Assembly: GCF_001437125.1 (NCBI RefSeq)
Contig: NZ_JQCA01000049.1
Location: 1 to 38,402 of the forward strand
Source of the DNA: Levilactobacillus paucivorans
GTDB lineage: Bacteria; Bacillota; Bacilli; Lactobacillales; Lactobacillaceae
DNA: 38,402 nt
Direction: 5' to 3'
The notes below the pieces were generated by a model. It saw only the letters and a list, made by a program, of their open reading frames with translations. It searched no databases and was not told the DNA's origin. This document shows positions 23,019 to 30,706 of this stretch, in pieces (the stretch's first letter is position 1; each line of letters opens with the position of its first letter). The translations under genes and the position numbers were made by a program.

Positions 23019-24737
23019 TTAGAGATCCAATAAAACTGCTAAGAGTTCGCGCGCAGACTCGTTCAACTTATCTTGCGACTTGTTATTGCCCAGGTGCGTG
23101 TAAATTTCACCCACATAAACGCCATCGGCAAATAATCGGTCGAAGACGGCATCAATGATGGGCTGCGTCGCCGCTTGTTCTTGAACAGGACCAAATGGGT
23201 TGGCGAAGAATGTCGTGCTCATCCCCACCTCATCGGTCGTGCCCAGCGCCTTACGTTTGCCGGCCACGAAGGTTTCTTCGGCTGTTTGCTGGTCGTCGAA
23301 ACGGTGAATGCCCACGGCATCGTCATAGTTGTTGGCATAAACCCACATATCGATATGATGGTGCGCCACAACGCGTGGCCAAGTGTTGGCAGGAATGATA
23401 ACCCGCGCATTCTTCTGTTCGGGATTCATGTAGATTCCCCGGTCCATGTTGTTGAAGGCCACCTCACTACTGAGGTCATCCAAGCGGACAAAGGCCCCGG
23501 TTTCGGTCCCCTGAGCGTAAAGATCCTGTCCCTTCAACGTGAAGCTCCCCATGTCATCGAAGATGGTTTCCATGCTGACAATCTGATCGTCGGCCACCTC
23601 TTGGAGGGCTTCGATTGATTCGGACTTGCCGGCACCGGAATCCCCAAAGAAGACAACCGTCTTAGTCTGCCCATTAGCAAAGGTAATCTTCACCATGGAC
23701 CCGTGAATTGGCAAGTGCTTCTGCGCAATCATGTGCAGGTTATGCAGCGTCAAACACATCTTCTTCATGTAACCAAAGTAGGTTGTTTGGTCGTTGTAAG
23801 GCACTTGACCCACGTAAATATCATTAGCGGCATCATAGAAGTAATGGCCGTTCTCGTGATCGGTATCACTCTCAACCCCTGGGGTCCCAAACAACAAGAC
23901 CAAGTCTGGTTTGTGCGCGGCCACCTCGGTACTGTCCGCCAACTGAAAGAGGTTGGCTAGGGCCAAGCCGGAAGCCAAATAGTCGCGGTGGAAGTACAGG
24001 TAAGCCAGGCTCTCCCCAATCTTAGCTGGGTAACAGAACCAGTCGTCTTCGGTACCCGTAAAGTTTTTCATTGGGTTTACTTTAGTTGCGGTGAAGGTGC
24101 CCTTACGCTTGTTGCTCTTGGTGTGCAACATCATTGGTGGCCGTAACATCAAGCGACTAATGAAGCGAATATCTTTCAGTCCCTCATAGCCAGCAGGCAT
24201 GTTCCAAGCCAACCGCCGTAACAGCACACAGGCACTCGACCCGGCACTCACTTGACGGTAAACGTGGTTGGGATGGCCTTGCAATTTTTCCTCAATCGTC
24301 CGGTATAACCGAATAACCAAGTCATTGAAACGTTGGTCAATCGTCATAAATTCACTGGTGACCACATCGTTTTGCGTAACGGTCATCGTCGCCACACGCA
24401 GATACGTCCGATAATACGAATAAAGATCCTCAATGCTGGCCAGAATCTCAGCCGGTTTAAAACGATCAAACGCGTCCACCCGATCGGTCAGAACGGCCTT
24501 GATGGTCGCGAGATACACGTCTGGCGTGACTAAATCAAAGGTCGTTTTGGGATCGGCGGCATCCGGCGTGCGATCGCGTTGTTCGTCTAAGAACAACTTC
24601 ACGAAGCCAGCCAACTCGGGGCTATTCACCAAGTCGAAAATACTGGTAATAAAGTGTTCGTTATAGTTCAACACGGCCACGCTGCGGTCCGGGTTCGCGT
24701 AAAATGACGGTAAATTTAATGATTCTGGTGTTTGCAT
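23019..24737 (-). CDS. phosphoenolpyruvate-carboxykinase-like P-loop protein
   Basis: A 572-residue cytoplasmic protein. 'VVFFGDSGAGKSESIEALQE' is a P-loop of the PEPCK/HPr-kinase superfamily (GxxGxGKS), and 'METIFDDMGSF' follows where the second metal-binding Asp motif is expected. The first 300 residues are unlike classical ATP-dependent PEPCK, while the C-terminal part keeps the nucleotide core. Lactobacillus relatives are usually annotated as PEP carboxykinase; the reaction is not certain from sequence. The start at 24737 has AAAGGAG 7-8 nt upstream; an earlier start at 24773 has none. It is divergent from aroE. Confidence 0.65.
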   Translation of the reverse strand: MQTPESLNLPSFYANPDRSVAVLNYNEHFITSIFDLVNSPELAGFVKLFLDEQRDRTPDAADPKTTFDLVTPDVYLATIKAVLTDRVDAFDRFKPAEILASIEDLYSYYRTYLRVATMTVTQNDVVTSEFMTIDQRFNDLVIRLYRTIEEKLQGHPNHVYRQVSAGSSACVLLRRLAWNMPAGYEGLKDIRFISRLMLRPPMMLHTKSNKRKGTFTATKVNPMKNFTGTEDDWFCYPAKIGESLAYLYFHRDYLASGLALANLFQLADSTEVAAHKPDLVLLFGTPGVESDTDHENGHYFYDAANDIYVGQVPYNDQTTYFGYMKKMCLTLHNLHMIAQKHLPIHGSMVKITFANGQTKTVVFFGDSGAGKSESIEALQEVADDQIVSMETIFDDMGSFTLKGQDLYAQGTETGAFVRLDDLSSEVAFNNMDRGIYMNPEQKNARVIIPANTWPRVVAHHHIDMWVYANNYDDAVGIHRFDDQQTAEETFVAGKRKALGTTDEVGMSTTFFANPFGPVQEQAATQPIIDAVFDRLFADGVYVGEIYTHLGNNKSQDKLNESARELLAVLLDL

Positions 24738-24885
24738 AAGCGGTCTCCTTTCAGATCTATCCTTACTCGCCATTCTAGCCTACTTTGCCAGCCGAGGGAA
24801 GTGACTTCTTGCGACATCGGTGGCAATCCGGTCGACCATGGATTACGATAAAGATGGAACTTGTTTCGAAAGGAAGTCTTCTGTC

Positions 24886-25755
24886 ATGGAAATTGATGGA
24901 CATACAGCACTAGTGGGCCTCATCGCCCACCCGGCCGGTCACTCACAGTCCCCGGCTATGCACAATCTAGCTTTCGAAGCGGACCACATTAACGCCCGCT
25001 TTCTGGCTTTCGACGTCGAACCCGCACGTCTCAACACAGCCATCGACACCATCCGCGCCTTTAAGATGTTAGGTGCCAGTATTTCGATGCCCTTCAAGCA
25101 GGCCGTGATTCCCCTGCTCGATGAACTCGACCCGGCCGCCAAGATGATTGGGGCCGTGAACACCGTCGTCAACCACGACGGCCACCTCACCGGCTATACC
25201 ACCGATGGAATCGGCTTCGTCAATGCTTTAAAGGACGAAGGGGTCGCACTCAAGGGTCAGACGATGACGCTTGCCGGGGTTGGCGGTGCCGGGACGCCGA
25301 TTGCCATTCAAGCCGCACTAGCTGGCCTGAAGACGCTCAATATCTTTAATATCAATGACGCCGCCGTGGTTAATGCCAAACGAATCGTCACCGAAATCAA
25401 TGAGCAAACCGACTGTCACGCCACGTTTACGCTCCTTGATCACCAGGACCAGTTCCAAGACGCCATCGCGCAGAGCGACCTGTACGTCGATGCCACCGGT
25501 CTGGGGATGGGCAAGCTCGTGGATCAGGCCCTCGTGACTGATCCAACCTGGTTCCACCCCAACATGACGGTCTTCGATACTGTTTACGCCCCGAGTGAAA
25601 CCAAACTCATGCGCGTCGCCAAGCAAGCCAACGTGGCCCATATTTTAAACGGCCAGGGCATGTTACTCAATCAGGGGGCCGCGGCATTTAAATTGTGGAC
25701 CGGCCAGGCAATGCCAGTCGAGCAGGTACGGGAACATTTATTTAAGGAGGACTAA
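24886..25755 (+). CDS. aroE: shikimate/quinate dehydrogenase
   Basis: A 289-residue enzyme. 'HPAGHSQSPAMHN' holds the shikimate-binding serines, 'SISMPFKQAV' the catalytic Lys, 'YTTDGIGF' the Asp, and 'LAGVGGAGTPIAIQAAL' the dinucleotide loop. After it, 'FNINDAAVV' replaces the NRT..R motif that grips NADP, with an Asp instead, which suggests NAD use as in the YdiB-like quinate/shikimate branch (inference). AAAGGAAG precedes the ATG. It is not with other aro genes; instead a coupled SDR follows, which favours a catabolic role for quinate or shikimate over aromatic biosynthesis. Confidence 0.85.
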   Translation: MEIDGHTALVGLIAHPAGHSQSPAMHNLAFEADHINARFLAFDVEPARLNTAIDTIRAFKMLGASISMPFKQAVIPLLDELDPAAKMIGAVNTVVNHDGHLTGYTTDGIGFVNALKDEGVALKGQTMTLAGVGGAGTPIAIQAALAGLKTLNIFNINDAAVVNAKRIVTEINEQTDCHATFTLLDHQDQFQDAIAQSDLYVDATGLGMGKLVDQALVTDPTWFHPNMTVFDTVYAPSETKLMRVAKQANVAHILNGQGMLLNQGAAAFKLWTGQAMPVEQVREHLFKED

Positions 25756-25757
25756 TA

Positions 25758-26579
25758 ATGACAACAGAATGGTTAGGATTACGCGATAAAGTTTGTGTCG
25801 TTACCGGTGCGGTCGGTGGCATGGGCACCAAGATTTGTGCCGCCCTCGCCGAACAAGGGGCGAAGGTCGTCGTTTTGGATCGTCAAGCTGATCCCACGAC
25901 AAAATTCGCTAAGGAACTGGCCCACGACTATGACGTCCAGACGTTAGCCGTCAGTTGTGATGTCACCGACGAGACCAGCGTCAAGGCCGCCGTCGCCCAG
26001 GTTCAATCAACCTTTGATCAGGTCGACGTGGTGATCAACACTGCCGGCATTTTGAAGTTCGATCCGCTTGAGGACCTGGACTATGCGACCTGGAAACAAG
26101 TCCTGGACGTCAACTTAAACGGGTACTACCTCATCACCCACGAATTTGGGAAAGTAATGATTGCTCAGAAACACGGGACCTTCGTCCACATCTCTACGGT
26201 TGCCAGCGACATCCCCGAAACTTATAGTGGTGCTTACAGTACCAGTAAGGCCGGCGTCAACATGCTGTCCAAGCAAGTCGCGGCCGAATGGGGCATGTTC
26301 GGGATTCGGAGTAACGTTCTCGAACCTTGCCTGGTCAAGACCCCAATGTCCGCCGCCTTCTACGCGGATCCTGAAGTTGAAAATGGTCGGAAGAAGTTGA
26401 CTGCCAGCAAGCGAATCGGAACAACCGACGATATTGCCAACGCCATTCTCTTCCTGGCCAGTGACCGGTCGAGCTACGTCAACGCGACTAGCCTCGCCAT
26501 CGATGGCGGTTTCAGCGTCATGATGCAAAACCAGATTCCTAAGCCCGGCGGCCGTCGTGGCTTCGCCGAAACCCACTAA
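25758..26579 (+). CDS. SDR-family NAD(P)-dependent oxidoreductase
   Basis: A 273-residue classical short-chain dehydrogenase. 'VTGAVGGMGTKI' is the cofactor loop, 'VINTAGIL' the NAG motif, Ser in 'HISTVAS', and 'YSTSKAG' the catalytic Tyr-Lys. 'VVVLDRQAD' has an Asp at the end of beta-2, typical of NAD preference. The gene starts 2 nt after aroE, with AAGGAGG inside the aroE end, so the two are cotranscribed and probably work on related alicyclic acids or alcohols. The substrate is unknown. Confidence 0.85.
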   Translation: MTTEWLGLRDKVCVVTGAVGGMGTKICAALAEQGAKVVVLDRQADPTTKFAKELAHDYDVQTLAVSCDVTDETSVKAAVAQVQSTFDQVDVVINTAGILKFDPLEDLDYATWKQVLDVNLNGYYLITHEFGKVMIAQKHGTFVHISTVASDIPETYSGAYSTSKAGVNMLSKQVAAEWGMFGIRSNVLEPCLVKTPMSAAFYADPEVENGRKKLTASKRIGTTDDIANAILFLASDRSSYVNATSLAIDGGFSVMMQNQIPKPGGRRGFAETH

Positions 26580-26601
26580 AAACTTTAGGAGGAACATGCA
26601 A

Positions 26602-27042
26602 ATGACCATTGATGAATTCTGGCAGGAATTCAAATCCCGTCACCCGGAAGTGACCACTGATCACTATGATGCCTATCCCTTTGGCTATGAAGATGCGGAC
26701 GAACTCGCGCACTTAGTCGCAATTGGCCAGAAAACAGCCACCACATCTGCCCTGGGTCTCTATGAACCTGATGAGGCTCGCCCGTTCGTAGGCGAATATA
26801 ACATCATCCTAGACAGCCACGATCAGCCGGTTTGTGTGACGCAAACGAAGGTGGTCGAGGAGATGCCTTTTGACCACGTCACGGCTGAACATGCCTATCA
26901 TGAAGGCGAAGGCGATCGGACATTGGCCTACTGGCGTCGTGTTCACCGCGAAGTCTTTACCCAAGAATATCAGAACGAATCCGATGAGCCATTTAACGAA
27001 CAGATTCCCTGTCTCTGCGAAGTCTTTGAGCGGGTGGATTAG
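26602..27042 (+). CDS. ASCH-domain protein
   Basis: A 146-residue protein of the ASCH family, a PUA-like beta-barrel thought to bind RNA or modified nucleosides. Family marks are 'FGYEDADELAHLVAIGQKTA' early, the 'VVEEMPFDHVTAEHAYHEGE' segment, 'DRTLAYWRRVHREVF' and the terminal 'IPCLCEVFERVD'. The ATG at 26602 sits 9 nt from TAGGAGG; the ATG at 26596 is only 3 nt away. It is the third gene of the aroE-SDR unit, 22 nt after the SDR, though no metabolic link is evident. Repeat copy C lies just downstream. Confidence 0.8.
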   Translation: MTIDEFWQEFKSRHPEVTTDHYDAYPFGYEDADELAHLVAIGQKTATTSALGLYEPDEARPFVGEYNIILDSHDQPVCVTQTKVVEEMPFDHVTAEHAYHEGEGDRTLAYWRRVHREVFTQEYQNESDEPFNEQIPCLCEVFERVD

Positions 27043-27064
27043 ATAAGTCCATTGGGTGATCAAA

Positions 27065-27247
27065 AGGCCGCCTGCGGCTGTCAGGGATTCCGCCTGCTGT
27101 GGGGACGCTTCAGCCCTATGGGCTTCTCGCTCGATTTGAAGCCCCGCCAGAGGCACGGGTCTTCAAAGTCGCCCGTGCTGTAAACTGGAAGACCACCAGT
27201 TAACACCACCTTCACGGCCGGCTCCATCCCTGGCCTCCTCCGGCTAA
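27065..27247 (+). repeat. structured interspersed repeat, copy C
   Basis: Same orientation as copy A. The closing stem is now GTCAGGGAT against ATCCCTGGC, in place of CCACCAGAC/GTCTGGTGG, and the last hairpin is AACTGG/CCAGTT in place of AGTCGAG/CTCGACT. The middle CTTCAAAG strand and the GCCTGCGGC start are kept. It precedes the only terminator after the ASCH gene, so it is likely transcribed in that 3' UTR. Confidence 0.8.
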
Positions 27248-27323
27248 GATCCAACGGTTTTTATCATCTCTTTCGACTATTCGAAACAATCAGAGTTAAG
27301 TTGAATTCAAGATTACCAAACCC

Positions 27324-27380
27324 AATTCGAAGGAACGAACCAGCTCATTACAGCCGATCCGCTCCTTCGAATTTCATGTT
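27324..27380 (+). terminator. hairpin terminator after repeat copy C
   Basis: AATTCGAAGGA pairs with TCCTTCGAATT, loop 28 nt, then TTTTT. Probable end of the aroE-SDR-ASCH transcript. Confidence 0.65.
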
Positions 27381-27403
27381 TTTAATTTTGAAAGTTACAA
27401 TCA

Positions 27404-27432
27404 TTGATTTTTGTTACTTAATGCAGTAGACT
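27404..27432 (+). promoter_or_regulatory. promoter of the leader ORF and hydrolase
   Basis: TTGATT (27404-27409), 17 bp, TAGACT (27427-27432). Confidence 0.55.
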
Positions 27433-27486
27433 CTTTTTAACCATTAAATCTCTAACCTGTCATTAAGACAAAAGAAGGAATCGCTA

Positions 27487-27549
27487 ATGAAGACTGCGAA
27501 ACAGGTCAACGGACGCGTTCACTTCACCGGAAAGGACTCTTCACTATGA
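27487..27549 (+). CDS. 20-residue leader peptide ORF coupled to the hydrolase
   Basis: The ATG at 27487 has AGAAGGA about 7 nt upstream and encodes MKTAKQVNGRVHFTGKDSSL. Its TGA overlaps the hydrolase ATG as ATGA, and the hydrolase ribosome site lies inside it. It is placed to couple translation of the next gene; whether the peptide itself acts is unknown. Confidence 0.45.
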   Translation: MKTAKQVNGRVHFTGKDSSL

Positions 27550-28382
27550 CCTCATACATTGATGTACCAACCAAGACCATTGTCACCCCGGAAAAGAAAA
27601 CCTTTGCCTACCGCGAGATTGGGACGGACACTGGTGTCCCCGTAATCGGCTTGATTCACCTTTCTGGTAATCTCGACAACTGGGATCCAACTGTGATCGA
27701 CGGTATCGCCCAAGAACACCGACTGATCTTACCAGACTACCAGGGCGTTGGCGGTTCCGGCGGGAAAGCTGCTAAGACCATTCAAGGCATGGCCCAAGAG
27801 ATTCGTGAATTTATCCATGCCCTCGGTTTCAAACAGATCGACTTATTCGGGTTTTCAATGGGTGGTTTCGTGGCCCAAGAGGTCATCAATCAGGAACCGA
27901 CCTTGATTCGACGGGCCATGTTGACGGGAACGGGTCCTCGTGGTGGTCAAGGTATCGGCAACGTGACCAGCATCTCCGATCGGTCCTTAGCCAAGGCCAT
28001 TTTCACCTTTAAAGACGTGAAGACCTACCTCTTTTTCACCCGAACGGCCAACGGTAAGAACCAAGCCGCCCGTTTCTTGAAGCGCATCAAGGCCCGGAAG
28101 ACGAACCGCGACCGTTCGATTGGCTGGAATGCTTACCGGACGCAACTAAAGGCCATTAACCAGTGGAGTACCGAGACTGCCATCGACTTTTCCAAGCTTG
28201 AAATTCCGGTCTTAGTCGCCAATGGAGACGATGATTTGATGGTCCCAACAAAACCTAACAGCTATGACCTCGCCAAAGCCTTTAAAAACAGCAAACTCGT
28301 GATCTATCCTGATGCCGGCCACGCTGGTGTCTTCCAATTCAACGATGACTTTGTTAAACAGGCGAACGATTTCTTGAGATAA
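27546..28382 (+). CDS. alpha/beta-fold hydrolase
   Basis: A 278-residue cytoplasmic hydrolase. 'DLFGFSMGGFVAQEV' is the nucleophile elbow (G-F-S-M-G), the acid is probably the Asp in 'VANGDDDLMVP', and the catalytic His is in 'PDAGHAGVF'. 'PDYQGVGGSGG' follows the oxyanion-side loop seen in epoxide-hydrolase/haloperoxidase-like members. AAAGGA precedes the ATG. The substrate is unknown. A 20-codon leader ORF overlaps its start. Confidence 0.85.
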   Translation: MTSYIDVPTKTIVTPEKKTFAYREIGTDTGVPVIGLIHLSGNLDNWDPTVIDGIAQEHRLILPDYQGVGGSGGKAAKTIQGMAQEIREFIHALGFKQIDLFGFSMGGFVAQEVINQEPTLIRRAMLTGTGPRGGQGIGNVTSISDRSLAKAIFTFKDVKTYLFFTRTANGKNQAARFLKRIKARKTNRDRSIGWNAYRTQLKAINQWSTETAIDFSKLEIPVLVANGDDDLMVPTKPNSYDLAKAFKNSKLVIYPDAGHAGVFQFNDDFVKQANDFLR

Positions 28383-28404
28383 TATCATTTAAAAACTAAA
28401 AAAA

Positions 28405-28446
28405 ATTGAACCCTCTGAATGTGAAAGTCCACTCAGGGGGTTCAAT
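28405..28446. terminator. bidirectional terminator
   Basis: ATTGAACCCTCTGA and TCAGGGGGTTCAAT arms between the convergent hydrolase and MFS genes, with an A-run on the left serving the minus strand. Confidence 0.8.
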
Positions 28447-28474
28447 ATCTCACTTGTTTCTCGCAAGGTTAAAT

Positions 28475-29887
28475 TTATTTAGCAACCGACTTCCGACCGT
28501 CACGTAACATGACCGCAAAGATCCAGCCAACGATGGCGACACCTAGGAAGGTCAGGAACACGGCACGATACCCGGCGAGCGTCGCTACTGTGGCACTGCC
28601 CACCTTGGCATGACTGCTGGTGACCATAGCCAGCACCAACGTGGCCACGGCAACCCCAGTCGATCCCAGGATTTGCCGCACCGTGGTAATCACGGCAGTC
28701 CCGTGGGAGATCAGATTATCTGGTAATGAGTTGGCTCCCAAAGTGACGGCTGGCATCATGACGAAGGCGTTCCCCCCTTCGATCAGGGCCGCAGTCAGCA
28801 CCATTGCCAGCAGGGACTGGCGACCACCAACCAAGCTTAACCAGAGCCAGCCGACGACGATCATACTCATCCCCGTTAGCATGGTGGCCTTAAACCCAAT
28901 CCGGTCGGCTAGTTTCCCCGTCAATGGATTCAGCAAGCTCAGGACAATGGCCCCTGGCACCAAAGCCATCCCCGAGGCAAATGGTGATAGTCCCAACACT
29001 TCTTGATAATACAGTGGGAAGATGATGGTCACGACGATCAAGGCAATGTAAGACGCTCCCGTCAAGAGAACCGCCAGATCGAAGTTGAAGGTCTTGAGCA
29101 CCCGCAAATCCAGCAGTGGCGTGTCGACGTTAAATTGCCGCCAAACGAAGAACGCTACTGCCAAGACACTGACCACTAACAACCCCAACATGAGGGTCCA
29201 GTTGGCATTGGCCTTGCCAATTTGATTAACGACATACAAAATCCCAATGAAACCAATACTACTCAACACGGACCAGTAATCCAAGTGCGACGTGGCCTGG
29301 GGCATGACGTCCTTAATCGTTTTAAGCGCAATCAAGAAGACAACGGTAATGATAACCATAAAGACCACGAAGAGTCCCTGCCAAGTGGTGTAACGCAGGA
29401 TGATTCCTGAAATAATGGGACCCACGGCCAAGGCCGACCCCATGACGAGTCCGGCCATTCCCATTACCGCACCACGCTGGTCTTCTGGGGTAATACGCAA
29501 CATGACAGTTTGATACGAAGGAAACATGATCCCCACGGCCATGGCCTCCATCACTCGGCCTAACATCATCAGGCCAAAGCTAGGAGCAAGATAAATAATA
29601 AAAGTTCCGATATCGAATAAGGCCAAAACGCTCACAAACATGACCGGAAAACGGACGTTGTTAAGCATCCACGGACTGATCGGCATCATCACCACCATCA
29701 CCAGCATAAATCCTGTCGTTAGCCACTGAATCGTTGATGCTGGCACGTTAAAGTACCGCATCAGTGTCGGATAGGCCGTCGACAAGGACGACTGACTAAT
29801 CGACATGGTGAAGGTCCCCGCCAGCAACGTCCAAATAAACGCCAGGTGATTGTATGGCTTTCCCTGTAAATCAATTGCCTTCTCCAT
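28475..29887 (-). CDS. MFS multidrug transporter, DHA2 (14-TM) family
   Basis: A 470-residue drug:proton antiporter of the EmrB/QacA type. 'ISQSSLSTAYPTLMRYF' in TM1 is the DHA2 start, and 'GRVMEAMAVGIMFPSYQTVM' is the TM4 region with the motif B Arg. 'GMAGLVMGSALAVGPIISG' is motif C of antiporters, and 'GKLADRIGFKATMLTG' a later motif A copy. About 14 helices, both termini inside. GGGAG precedes the ATG. The substrate is unknown; no regulator gene adjoins it, but a palindrome AACTAATAGTT lies upstream at 29925-29935. Confidence 0.9.
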   Translation of the reverse strand: MEKAIDLQGKPYNHLAFIWTLLAGTFTMSISQSSLSTAYPTLMRYFNVPASTIQWLTTGFMLVMVVMMPISPWMLNNVRFPVMFVSVLALFDIGTFIIYLAPSFGLMMLGRVMEAMAVGIMFPSYQTVMLRITPEDQRGAVMGMAGLVMGSALAVGPIISGIILRYTTWQGLFVVFMVIITVVFLIALKTIKDVMPQATSHLDYWSVLSSIGFIGILYVVNQIGKANANWTLMLGLLVVSVLAVAFFVWRQFNVDTPLLDLRVLKTFNFDLAVLLTGASYIALIVVTIIFPLYYQEVLGLSPFASGMALVPGAIVLSLLNPLTGKLADRIGFKATMLTGMSMIVVGWLWLSLVGGRQSLLAMVLTAALIEGGNAFVMMPAVTLGANSLPDNLISHGTAVITTVRQILGSTGVAVATLVLAMVTSSHAKVGSATVATLAGYRAVFLTFLGVAIVGWIFAVMLRDGRKSVAK

Positions 29888-30017
29888 TCACTCACTCCCA
29901 CTTTTCTACTTTAGAAACATTATCAACTAATAGTTATCGTAGTCCTTTTCTCATTCTCTGTAAACCAACGCGCCCCGTGATTAGTCTAAGCAATCGAGTT
30001 ACTTATGGGGTAAACTT

Positions 30018-30026
30018 TGGTACAAT
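30018..30026 (+). promoter_or_regulatory. extended -10 promoter of the 58-residue ORF
   Basis: TGgTACAAT, with only a weak -35 (TTACTT) 16 bp before the -10. Confidence 0.5.
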
Positions 30027-30089
30027 AAATGTAATTGGTGTTTACGAACCTGTGAGCACAACTATGACACGATAAAGAGAGGGTAAAGT

Positions 30090-30266
30090 ATGGACTTAGT
30101 AGCCTATTTACATGACGAAATTAATTTTCTAACCGAACAAATGAACCGCGCTAAAGACGAAAAGGACAACGCCATGAACTTCCTTTGTGACGCTCGAATC
30201 ACGGAAGCTAAGCGTATCTTGACCCAAATTGATAACGGGACCATTGACCGGCTAACCGCCGAATAA
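30090..30266 (+). CDS. 58-residue charged helical small protein
   Basis: A 58-codon ORF starting 'MDLVAYLHDEINFLTEQMNR' and ending 'IDRLTAE'. It has a GAGAGGG site 6 nt before the ATG and an extended -10 promoter. It is predicted almost wholly alpha-helical with heptad-like Leu/Ile/Met spacing, so a short coiled coil is likely. It is followed by a hairpin and a second tiny gene. I recognise no family; the clean expression signals make it probably real. Confidence 0.6.
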   Translation: MDLVAYLHDEINFLTEQMNRAKDEKDNAMNFLCDARITEAKRILTQIDNGTIDRLTAE

Positions 30267-30294
30267 CGGTGACTTCCACCGGGGAGCACCTCAC

Positions 30295-30328
30295 AAACGA
30301 GTTTGGGACAGTCGTCTCAGACTCGTTT
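30295..30328 (+). other. 15-bp hairpin between two small genes
   Basis: AAACGAGTTTGGGAC pairs with GTCTCAGACTCGTTT with two G-T pairs and an AGTC loop. No U-run follows, so it suits an mRNA processing, stability or partial-termination element within a two-gene transcript. Confidence 0.5.
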
Positions 30329-30364
30329 CTGCCGTCAACCCAATATGAAAGGAACTCCGAGTTT

Positions 30365-30520
30365 ATGCGGACCATCATCGACGAACTGATCTTTATCTTT
30401 TTATTTGCCCTGCTGGCCTGGCTGGTCTATTGTTTCGTGACGGACTTCAAGTTCACCCTACTCGGCCTCTTAATCCTGGTCGCAGCCCATTTGATTAAAA
30501 CCCACTTCTTTGATAAGTAA
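30365..30520 (+). CDS. 51-residue membrane protein
   Basis: A 51-residue protein with two hydrophobic segments ('LIFIFLFALLAWLVYCFV' and 'LLGLLILVAAHLI') and a short charged turn. AAAGGA lies 11 nt before the ATG at 30365. A longer in-frame GTG start (30269) would translate the hairpin region and has no ribosome site, so it is rejected. Family not recognised. Confidence 0.5.
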   Translation: MRTIIDELIFIFLFALLAWLVYCFVTDFKFTLLGLLILVAAHLIKTHFFDK

Positions 30521-30606
30521 CCGTAACGCTTTCCAGTATGACTGGGATCAAAGACTCGGTTCGCCTAAATAACAAATTAGGTGTAAATTAGTATTGTATG
30601 AAAATG

Positions 30607-30682
30607 TCTGGTTCCAAGTTGTTAGCTGACATTTACGGACTTATTCGCACGTCAGCGGCAACTTGATTTTAGTGAAACCAGA
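30607..30682 (+). promoter_or_regulatory. structured 5' leader hairpin of map
   Basis: Three stacked helices: TCTGGTT/AACCAGA, AAGTTG/CAACTT and GCTGAC/GTCAGC around a 20-nt loop. It ends just before the GAGGAGG ribosome site of map. No T-run, so not a terminator. Upstream bases 30521-30600 hold nothing certain. Confidence 0.5.
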
Positions 30683-30706
30683 TGAAATTTTTGAGGAGGT
30701 AACACG

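Noticed and set aside
24738-24885. Catabolite (cre) site in the PEPCK-like/aroE divergent region
   Set aside because: No stretch matched the core TGNAANCG pattern well enough to report.
30269-30364. Longer N-terminus of the 51-residue membrane protein (GTG start)
   Set aside because: It would translate through the 15-bp hairpin, lacks a ribosome site, and the added residues look non-coding.
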